Made by a program: the position numbers and the translations under genes
Notes under the pieces: model-generated
Database searches by the model: none
What the model saw: the letters and a program-made list of their open reading frames with translations, nothing else
Told to the model about the DNA's origin: nothing
Source of the DNA: an uncultured Clostridia bacterium
GTDB taxonomy: Bacteria > Bacillota > Clostridia > Oscillospirales > Acutalibacteraceae
Length of the DNA stretch: 64,000 bases
Assembly: GCA_946407065.1 (NCBI GenBank)
Contig: CAMJMQ010000005.1
Span: 62,001-126,000, forward strand
Reading direction: 5' to 3'
Shown: positions 57,790-64,000 of the stretch, piece after piece
Layout: the number at the start of each line of letters is the position of its first letter
How positions within the stretch are numbered: position 1 is the stretch's first letter

Positions 57790-59033
57790 TGAATCAACAA
57801 ATGAAAGTGATCGTGATCGGCGCGGGACCCGCAGGCATGATGGCGGCTGGCGCTGCGGCTGAGAACGGTGCCGATGTTGTTTTGATCGAAAAGAATCAGC
57901 GTGTCGGGCGCAAGCTCGCCATCACGGGTAAGGGTCGCTGTAATATCACCAATTTCTGCGATAATGAGACCTTTATCGCGCATGTGACGGCGAATCCGCG
58001 TTTTCTCTACAGCGCGATCAACCGCTTTTCGTGCTACGATACCGTCGCCTTTTTTGAGGATCGCGGACTGGCAACAAAGGTAGAACGCGGCAATCGTGTT
58101 TTTCCCGTATCCGACAAGGCGATGGATGTTGTTGACACGCTGTATGATTATGTAACCGACTTAGGCGTGCAGATCATCCATCATGAGGCCAAAGGGCTTT
58201 TGATCGAGGACGGCGCTGTCAAAGGCGTTCGTCTGCAAGATAAAGAACTGCTCGCCGATAAGGTGATCGTGACCTGCGGCGGTATGTCGTACCGAGCGAC
58301 CGGCTCCACAGGTGACGGATACACGTTCGCGAAAGCGGCGGGACATACGATCACACCGCTCCTTCCGTCATTGGTTCCTTTGGTGGCGGAAGATGAAGAT
58401 ATCCCGGAATTGCAGGGGCTATCATTGAAAAATGTCCGTCTTTCTGTCGTCGATAATGCTACGGATAAAGAAATCTATTCCGATATGGGAGAGATGCTGT
58501 TCACCCATTTCGGTATCTCGGGACCGCTTGTTTTATCCGCCAGCGCCCATATGCGAGCAATGTCGCCGGGGCGTTATACTGCGTATATTGATATGAAGCC
58601 CGCTTTGGATGATGATACATTAGATAAACGTATCCTGCGTGATTTCTCGGAATTCGCTAACAAGGATATCATCAATTCACTGGGAAAATTGCTTCCAAAA
58701 AAGCTGATCCCTGTTATCATTGAACGTGCAGGCATCATGCCGCATACCAAGTGTAACACTATCACTGCGCTACAGCGGCAATCACTGCTATATCAAATCA
58801 AGCATTTCAGCGTGAAGATCCACGCTTTTCGCCCGATCAATGAGGCAATCGTGACCCACGGCGGGGTTGACGTTAAAGATATCGATCCCCGCACGATGGA
58901 GAGCAAGCTCGTCAAGGGCTTGTATTTCGCCGGTGAGGTATTGGATCTCGACGCTTATACCGGCGGCTTCAATTTGCAGATTGCGTATTGCACCGGCAGA
59001 CTGGCAGGGGAATCCGCCGCGGTTTCTATATGA
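57789..59033 (+). CDS. NAD(P)/FAD-dependent oxidoreductase (BaiN/HI0933 family)
   Basis: 414 aa flavoprotein. Dinucleotide motif VIVIGAGPAGMMAAGAAAENG, then GRKLAITGKGRCNITN (a family hallmark), GGMSYRATGSTGDGY, and the C-terminal GLYFAGEVLDLDAYTGGFNLQIA. Members include BaiN-type bile-acid reductases, but most have no known substrate and occur in many genomes as a housekeeping gene next to cmk, as here. Start on the overlap ATGATGA with the regulator gene; no independent ribosome-binding site. Confidence 0.9.
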   Translation: MNQQMKVIVIGAGPAGMMAAGAAAENGADVVLIEKNQRVGRKLAITGKGRCNITNFCDNETFIAHVTANPRFLYSAINRFSCYDTVAFFEDRGLATKVERGNRVFPVSDKAMDVVDTLYDYVTDLGVQIIHHEAKGLLIEDGAVKGVRLQDKELLADKVIVTCGGMSYRATGSTGDGYTFAKAAGHTITPLLPSLVPLVAEDEDIPELQGLSLKNVRLSVVDNATDKEIYSDMGEMLFTHFGISGPLVLSASAHMRAMSPGRYTAYIDMKPALDDDTLDKRILRDFSEFANKDIINSLGKLLPKKLIPVIIERAGIMPHTKCNTITALQRQSLLYQIKHFSVKIHAFRPINEAIVTHGGVDVKDIDPRTMESKLVKGLYFAGEVLDLDAYTGGFNLQIAYCTGRLAGESAAVSI

Positions 59034-59037
59034 CAAT

Positions 59038-59078
59038 GTCATTGTGAGGGCTTATGTAAGCCCATGGCAATCTCAACC
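59038..59078 (+). repeat. Dispersed repeat family A, copy 11
   Basis: GTCATTGTGAGGG, palindromic CTTATGTAAG, CCCATGGCAATCTCAACC, between the flavoprotein gene and cmk. Confidence 0.85.
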
Positions 59079-59104
59079 GATTATTACATTATAAGGAGAA
59101 CATT

Positions 59105-59773
59105 ATGTCTATCGCTATTGCTATCGACGGCCCCGCGGGTGCCGGTAAATCGACGATCGCGCGTCTTGCCGCGAAGGAGCTCGGTTATATTTATGTAGAT
59201 ACGGGTGCACTGTATCGCACTATCGGTCTGGCGGCGTTCCGACGTGATTTGACCGCCGACGATAAAGAGCAGATCATCGCGATGCTGCCCGAAATCAAGG
59301 TGGAGTTGGCGTTCAACGAACGACAGGAGAAGATCGTACTGCTTGACGGCGAGGATGTCAGCGGATTGATTCGCACACCTGAGATCTCGATGATGGCATC
59401 CGCTGTATCCGCGATCCCCGAGGTCAGAGCGTATTTGCTCGATTTACAGCGCGATATGGCGCACACCAACAACGTCATTATGGACGGCAGAGATATCGGC
59501 ACGGTCGTACTGCCCGATGCGCAGATCAAGATCTTTCTGTCGGCGTCTCCCGAATGCAGAGCGCGCCGCCGCTATGACGAGCTGATCGAAAAGGGCATGG
59601 ACGTCAAATACGAGGATATCCTGTCGGACGTCATCGAGCGTGATTACGCGGACTCTCACCGTGATATCGCGCCCTTAAAGCCCGCCGATGACGCGATCAG
59701 CGTCGATACCTCGGGCGAGGATCTGGAGACCTCCGTTAACAAACTCTTAGGTATCATGAGGGACAAGCTATGA
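59105..59773 (+). CDS. cmk: Cytidylate kinase
   Basis: 222 aa; phosphorylates CMP and dCMP. P-loop DGPAGAGKSTIARLAAKELG, VDTGALYRT, MDGRDIGTVVLPDA and lid RARRRYDEL. AAGGAG upstream. Overlaps plsC by four bases. Confidence 0.96.
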   Translation: MSIAIAIDGPAGAGKSTIARLAAKELGYIYVDTGALYRTIGLAAFRRDLTADDKEQIIAMLPEIKVELAFNERQEKIVLLDGEDVSGLIRTPEISMMASAVSAIPEVRAYLLDLQRDMAHTNNVIMDGRDIGTVVLPDAQIKIFLSASPECRARRRYDELIEKGMDVKYEDILSDVIERDYADSHRDIAPLKPADDAISVDTSGEDLETSVNKLLGIMRDKL

Positions 59774-60387
59774 AAAAGCGCAATCATTTTTACTTTTTCT
59801 GGAGAGGGTTACTCAAGCCCTTCTTCCAGCTCAAATTTCATATGAAGTATATCGGCGTTGAGAATGTGCCTGACGAGGGCGCGTATATCTTAGCCTCCAA
59901 CCATACCCACGCCGCTGATCCGATCATCATGGGCATGGGTTTGAAGCGTCAGGTCATGTTCATGGCGAAGGAAGAGCTGTTCCAAAACAAGTTTGTCGGC
60001 TGGTTCATCCGTAAGCTCGACGCGTTCCCTGTCAGCCGCGGTAAGGCAGACACCGGCTCCATCAAGCATTTTGAAAAGGTGCTTGAGGAAGGCAATTTGA
60101 TGGGCATATTCATCGAGGGCACCCGCTCCAAGGACGGCAACTTCCTGCCCCCGAAAAACGGATGCAGCCTGATCGCTTATGATACGCAGACGCCTGTCAT
60201 CCCCGTTTGTCACACCAAGATCGGCTCACGCCTTTACTTCCACTACGGTAAACCGATCTCTCTGGAAGAAATGGGCTTTGACAAGGGCGGTGCTCGAGAA
60301 TTCCGCAACGCAAGCCGTGTTATCATGGATCACATCAAGGCACTACGTGAAGAGGACTTAGCGTCGGCAGGAGAGAAGAATGGCTGA
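59770..60387 (+). CDS. plsC: 1-acyl-sn-glycerol-3-phosphate acyltransferase
   Basis: 205 aa membrane-associated acyltransferase for phosphatidic acid. HX4D motif NHTHAADP, second motif FPVSRGKADTG, third FIEGTRSKDG, and VIPVCHTKIG. The cmk-plsC-ispH order is standard in Clostridia. Overlaps the next gene by eight bases. Confidence 0.94.
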   Translation: MKKRNHFYFFWRGLLKPFFQLKFHMKYIGVENVPDEGAYILASNHTHAADPIIMGMGLKRQVMFMAKEELFQNKFVGWFIRKLDAFPVSRGKADTGSIKHFEKVLEEGNLMGIFIEGTRSKDGNFLPPKNGCSLIAYDTQTPVIPVCHTKIGSRLYFHYGKPISLEEMGFDKGGAREFRNASRVIMDHIKALREEDLASAGEKNG

Positions 60388-62515
60388 TATTATCGTCGCT
60401 GAGTCTGCGGGCTTCTGCTTCGGCGTGAACCGCGCGGTCAAGATCGCCTTTGATGTAGCCGAACGCCACCACGGCGGCTGTACCTTAGGGCCGATCATCC
60501 ATAATAAAGAGATGGTCGCGGCGCTGACCGACAGGGGAGTGGTATCGGTCAACTCGCTCGATGATATCCAAGGTCGTCAGCCTGTTATCATCCGCTCTCA
60601 CGGCGTCAAGCGATCGGTTTATGACAGGCTCAATGAAATGGGTGTTGCGTATATCGACGCGACCTGTCCCTTTGTTTCTAAGATTCATTCCATCGTCTAT
60701 GACATGAGCCGACAGGGCTATACCATTCTGATCGCGGGGGATGAAAATCACCCGGAGGTACAGGGTATCCTTTCGAATTGCGTCAGCGATTATTATATTT
60801 TCAAAGACGTTGAGGATTTGAAAAAGATTGCCGATATAATTCCCGAAGAGAATAAAAAACGAATTTGCGTCGTCGCTCAGACGACTTTTAACGAAATTTT
60901 TTGGAAAAATTGTATAGTTTTTTTGAAAAAACTATATACAAACGCCAAAATTTTTGATACAATATGTAATGCTACGTCAAAGCGACAAGCGGAAGCACAT
61001 ACTTTGTCAGCAAGATGTGACTGCATGATCGTGGTAGGCGATCGCTCCAGTTCCAATACCAACAAGCTCTATGAGATTTGTAAAAAGAACTGTGAGCGTA
61101 CTTATCTGATCGAGACAGCCGCTGAGCTTGATAAGGCGATGTTCGCCGACGCTCAGACCATTGGCGTAACAGCCGGCGCTTCTACACCGGACAGGATTAT
61201 AAAGGAGGTACTGGATACAATGAGTGAAAACACTACATCCAGCGTAAACGAAACTGAGAACTTTGAGGAGATGTTAGAAGAATCTCTGAAGAGTTTAAAC
61301 ACTAATGAAAGGGTTATGGGTACTGTCGCGAGCATCACTCCGAACGAAGTGTATGTCGAAGTCGACGGTAGAAAGCAGACCGGCTTTATCCCATTTGACG
61401 AGTTATCATCCACTCCGATTCAGAGCGCCGATGAAGTTGTCAAGGTCGGCGATCGTGTAGAACTGCTGATTATGAAAACCAATGACGTCGAGGGTACCAT
61501 CATGCTCTCCAAGCGCAGAGTTGACGCGCAGAAGGGCTTTGAGGAGCTGCAGAAGGCTTATGACGAAAAGCAGATCCTCACCGGTCCCGTTACCGAGGTC
61601 GTTTCCGGCGGCGTGATCGTTGTCGCCAACGATATCCGCGTATTCATCCCCGCTTCTCAGGCTACCATGGAGCGTGACGCTAACCTTGAGGATCTCAAGG
61701 GTCAGGAAGTCAAGTTCCGCCTGATCGAGCTGTCTCAGCGCGGCAGAAGAAGAAAGATTATCGGCTCCATCAAGAGCGTTCTCCGTGACGAGTATGCCGC
61801 TAAGCGTGCAGAGTTCTGGGAGAACTGTGAGGTCGGTAAGGTTTATACCGGCGTAGTCCGTACCCTGACTTCTTACGGCGCGTTCGTAGACCTCGGCGGC
61901 GTATCGGGTATGATCCACATTTCCGAGCTGTCCTGGCTGCGCATCAAGCATCCGAGCGAGGTCGTTAATGTCGGCGATACCGTTGAAGTATACATCAAGG
62001 ATATCAACACCGAGACCAAGAAAATCTCTCTGGGCTACAAGAAGACCGAGGACAATCCGTGGGTCATCCTCGAAAAGAATTATCCTGTCGGCACTGTCGT
62101 CAAGGCGAAGATCGTCGGCCTGACCGCGTTCGGCGCATTTGCCAACATCATCCCCGGTATCGACGGTCTGATCCACATCTCTCAGATCTCCAACAAGCGC
62201 ATCGAGAAGCCCGCTGACGTGCTTTCCATCGGCGATGAGGTCGAGGTTAAGATCACCGGTATCGACTTCGAGAAGAAGCGTGTCAGCCTTTCCATCCGCG
62301 CTCTGCTGCCTGAGAACGCTCCTGCTGCTCCCGTAGTTGAGGACGAAGAGGATGAGGTCGTTGCAGTTGTCGAGCCCGATGCTGCTCCCGTGATCCGTGA
62401 TCTCGAGGACGAGGTTCCCGCTGAGGAACCCGCAGTTGAAGAAGCTGCTCCCGCTGAGGATGCTCCTGTTGAAGATGCTCCTGCCGAGGAAGCTGCTCCC
62501 GCAGACGCTGAATAA
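60380..62515 (+). CDS. ispH-rpsA: IspH (HMBPP reductase) - ribosomal protein S1 fusion
   Basis: 711 aa. Residues 1-~280: IspH, last step of the MEP isoprenoid pathway, with cluster cysteines in [12 protein letters not shown] (C13), DATCPFV and [10 protein letters not shown], and EEN/TAGAST motifs. Residues ~310-640: four S1 RNA-binding repeats ([63 protein letters not shown]), then an acidic Ala/Pro/Glu tail. Bases ~60880-60990 are unusually A/T-rich and hold a palindrome (60914-60937). AAAGGAGG at 61201-61208 precedes an in-frame ATG (61220, M281) at the exact domain junction, so a separate 431-aa S1 protein may also be made. Confidence 0.93.
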   Translation: MADIIVAESAGFCFGVNRAVKIAFDVAERHHGGCTLGPIIHNKEMVAALTDRGVVSVNSLDDIQGRQPVIIRSHGVKRSVYDRLNEMGVAYIDATCPFVSKIHSIVYDMSRQGYTILIAGDENHPEVQGILSNCVSDYYIFKDVEDLKKIADIIPEENKKRICVVAQTTFNEIFWKNCIVFLKKLYTNAKIFDTICNATSKRQAEAHTLSARCDCMIVVGDRSSSNTNKLYEICKKNCERTYLIETAAELDKAMFADAQTIGVTAGASTPDRIIKEVLDTMSENTTSSVNETENFEEMLEESLKSLNTNERVMGTVASITPNEVYVEVDGRKQTGFIPFDELSSTPIQSADEVVKVGDRVELLIMKTNDVEGTIMLSKRRVDAQKGFEELQKAYDEKQILTGPVTEVVSGGVIVVANDIRVFIPASQATMERDANLEDLKGQEVKFRLIELSQRGRRRKIIGSIKSVLRDEYAAKRAEFWENCEVGKVYTGVVRTLTSYGAFVDLGGVSGMIHISELSWLRIKHPSEVVNVGDTVEVYIKDINTETKKISLGYKKTEDNPWVILEKNYPVGTVVKAKIVGLTAFGAFANIIPGIDGLIHISQISNKRIEKPADVLSIGDEVEVKITGIDFEKKRVSLSIRALLPENAPAAPVVEDEEDEVVAVVEPDAAPVIRDLEDEVPAEEPAVEEAAPAEDAPVEDAPAEEAAPADAE
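61201..61222 (+). promoter_or_regulatory. Internal ribosome-binding site and start for the S1 part
   Basis: AAAGGAGG (61201-61208), 11-base spacer, in-frame ATG 61220 ([18 protein letters not shown]). Located where stand-alone IspH proteins normally end. Confidence 0.55.
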
Positions 62516-62526
62516 TGATTTTGATG

Positions 62527-62556
62527 ACGGGTATCCGAAAGGGTACCCGTTTTTTC
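62527..62556 (+). terminator. Terminator of the ispH-rpsA transcript
   Basis: 10-bp stem ACGGGTATCC / GGGTACCCGT (62527-62536, 62541-62550), GAAA tetraloop, TTTTTT. Confidence 0.92.
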
Positions 62557-62641
62557 TTTTATATTAGTCGATTACGGAATATTATTCGGTCGATTCTTTG
62601 GTATGATAATAACAATACAATAATGGTTAGGATCTGATAGT

Positions 62642-63193
62642 ATGATGGAAACAATCACAAAAGAAACCAACGCTGTTTTTACACAATTGATTGAAACCGC
62701 AAAGCTGCATGAAGGCTCGATCGTTGTGCTCGGCTGTTCTACCAGTGAGGTCGGCGGCAGTCGCATTGGCACCCACTCGAGCATGGATATTGCCGCGGCT
62801 GTCTATGACGGCTTTTTTGATCTCTTGAAAGAGAAGGGCATCTATTTGGCGGCGCAGTGCTGTGAGCACCTCAATCGTGCACTGGTGATCGAAAGAGAGC
62901 TCGCCGAAAAGTACAACATCCCGATCGTGAACGCTGTTCCGCAGCCCAAAGCGGGCGGCAGCAGTGCGACGACTGCCTATGCGCGCTTTGACGATCCTGT
63001 TCTGGTAGAGCATATCAAGGCGGATGCGGGCGTGGATATCGGCGGAACACTGATCGGCATGCACCTTAAAGAAACCGCGGTTCCGCTCAGATTGCCTCAG
63101 AAAAAGATCGGTGAAGCTTTTGTTGCGTCTGCTCGTACCCGCGCGAAGTTCATTGGCGGTGCGAGAGCGGTATACGACGAAGAGCTTTTATAG
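62642..63193 (+). CDS. TIGR01440/UPF0340 family protein (YwlG-like)
   Basis: 183 aa. GSIVVLGCSTSEVGGSRIGTHSS and GIYLAAQCCEHLNRALVIER with IVNAVPQPKAGGSSATTAY are the family hallmarks; biochemical role unknown. Start ATG 62642 or 62645 with a weak AGGA upstream. Confidence 0.92.
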   Translation: MMETITKETNAVFTQLIETAKLHEGSIVVLGCSTSEVGGSRIGTHSSMDIAAAVYDGFFDLLKEKGIYLAAQCCEHLNRALVIERELAEKYNIPIVNAVPQPKAGGSSATTAYARFDDPVLVEHIKADAGVDIGGTLIGMHLKETAVPLRLPQKKIGEAFVASARTRAKFIGGARAVYDEELL

Positions 63194-63212
63194 GCACGTG
63201 CGTCTTTTTGTT

Positions 63213-63244
63213 TGCCACTGCTATGGAGTATAGCAATCACAACC
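63213..63244 (+). repeat. Degenerate family A repeat, copy 12
   Basis: TTTGCCACTGCTATGGAGTATAGCAATCACAACC; only the right end matches the consensus. Confidence 0.4.
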
Positions 63245-63273
63245 GGATTATTATGTGAATCAGAGGTACTGTT

Positions 63274-63852
63274 ATGATGACTGCAAAAGATGAATTCATT
63301 AAGATCTATACGGAGAATATCACCCGCAAAGGCTCAGCTGAGCTGCTCGAATGGATCCAAAAGACCGATTTCTTTACCGCTCCGGCAAGCACCAAGTATC
63401 ATTGCGCCTGTGAAAACGGCTTGGTGATGCACTCGGTCAGCGTGTATAATACCATGATCGAAAAGCATTTTGACGAGGAGAACGATAATCCGGAGAGCTT
63501 TGCGATCTGCGCTCTGCTCCACGATTTATGTAAGGCGCAGTTCTATAAGGTGTCGACCCGCAACGTCAAGAATGATGAGACAGGACAGTGGGAAAAGGTG
63601 CCGTATTACGCGATCGAGGATAGCTTCCCTTACGGTCACGGTGAAAAGAGTGTGTTTTTGATCGAGCGCTTTATGCGCCTCAAGCTCGATGAAGCGATGG
63701 CGATCCGCTGGCATATGGGCGGTTTTGACGATAACAACGGCTTTTACATCAGTAATGCCTACGACCGTTATCCGCTCGCCGTCAAGCTGCATTTAGCCGA
63801 TTTGGAAAGCACCTATCTCAGAGAGAAGGGCACCTCTGCCGTTCGCAGATAA
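63274..63852 (+). CDS. HD-domain phosphohydrolase-like protein
   Basis: 192 aa. H...HD...D pattern: HCACENGLVMHSVSVYNTM, ALLHDLCKAQFYK and a late LHLADLEST. HD enzymes hydrolyse phosphoesters of nucleotides or nucleic acids; the substrate is unknown. Lies before ligA, which suggests but does not prove a nucleic-acid-related role. Confidence 0.88.
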   Translation: MMTAKDEFIKIYTENITRKGSAELLEWIQKTDFFTAPASTKYHCACENGLVMHSVSVYNTMIEKHFDEENDNPESFAICALLHDLCKAQFYKVSTRNVKNDETGQWEKVPYYAIEDSFPYGHGEKSVFLIERFMRLKLDEAMAIRWHMGGFDDNNGFYISNAYDRYPLAVKLHLADLESTYLREKGTSAVRR

Positions 63853-63880
63853 TTTGATCAACCGAGTTTTGGAGTAGTAT

Positions 63881-64000
63881 ATGAATTTAGAGGAAGCGAA
63901 ACGAAAAATCGCACAGCTCACAAATGAGCTCAATTTCCATAACGACCGCTATTATAATCAGGATGATCCCGAGATCTCCGATTTTGAATACGACGCGATG
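63881..64000 (+). CDS. ligA: NAD-dependent DNA ligase, N-terminal fragment (runs off window)
   Basis: The first 40 codons are in the window. KRKIAQLTNELNFHNDRYYN followed by QDDPEISDFEYDAM is the LigA Ia domain, which binds NMN of NAD+. GGAG six bases before ATG 63881. The rest lies beyond base 64000. Confidence 0.92.
   Translation, partial: MNLEEAKRKIAQLTNELNFHNDRYYNQDDPEISDFEYDAM

Overview
The window comes from a low-to-mid GC Gram-positive anaerobe, most likely a Ruminococcaceae/Oscillospiraceae member (Ruminococcus-like). Evidence: the order yicC-remA-gmk-rpoZ-priA-def-fmt-rsmB-rlmN-prpC-prkC-rsgA typical of Firmicutes, an IspH-ribosomal S1 fusion typical of Clostridia, strict-anaerobe enzymes (indolepyruvate:ferredoxin oxidoreductase, biotin decarboxylase subunits, acetate kinase), and a secreted GH13 amylase carrying a dockerin and many starch-binding-like modules, as in the amylosome of Ruminococcus bromii. 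The species cannot be named from the sequence alone.

Layout. 1-2031: end of a D-Ala-D-Ala carboxypeptidase gene, an rRNA/tRNA pseudouridine synthase, a small unknown gene and a MITE-like palindrome. 2.1-7.9 kb: a three-gene biotin carboxyltransferase set (acyl-CoA carboxyltransferase-like, biotin carrier, pyruvate/oxaloacetate carboxyltransferase), tmcAL on the opposite strand, and acetate kinase. 8.3-14.4 kb (minus): molybdate uptake (modABC) and molybdenum cofactor synthesis (moaA, moaC, MOSC, MoeA-like, mog), with a divergent IclR-type regulator. 15.3-16 kb: two small membrane proteins. 16.2-21.2 kb: the 1665-residue dockerin amylase. 22-30.2 kb (minus): arylpyruvate fermentation (two phenylacetate-CoA ligase-type enzymes, IorA, IorB, ACT protein), a sodium:solute symporter and an amidohydrolase. 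30.5-36.6 kb (plus): lactate dehydrogenase, HIT protein, phosphoribosyltransferase, ComEC, HolA, RNase M5. 36.7-50.2 kb: yebC (minus), then the long housekeeping run yicC to rsgA. 50.3-53.5 kb: accessory region with a nested palindrome, a secreted beta-helix protein, tRNA-Ala and an element that copies the tRNA tail. 53.7-64 kb: a PASTA pseudokinase, regulators, cmk-plsC-ispH/rpsA, YwlG-like, an HD protein and the start of ligA.

How it fits together: extracellular starch breakdown feeds fermentation to lactate and acetate (ldh, ackA), with a biotin-dependent C4/C3 carboxyl shuttle and amino-acid fermentation through aryl-acyl-CoA. The housekeeping block couples translation start and finish (def, fmt, rsmB, rlmN, rsgA) with Ser/Thr phospho-signalling (prpC-prkC).

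The least ordinary content is (a) several families of dispersed palindromic repeats, some inserted in frame inside the RNase M5 gene; (b) a 184-bp element after tRNA-Ala bounded by inverted copies of the tRNA 3' end; (c) a zinc-ribbon PASTA pseudokinase that has lost its catalytic residues; (d) a helical-plus-beta-helix secreted protein beside a 0.5-kb nested palindrome; and (e) an internal ribosome-binding site at the IspH/S1 junction. All calls are from reading the sequence and family knowledge; no database search was run.
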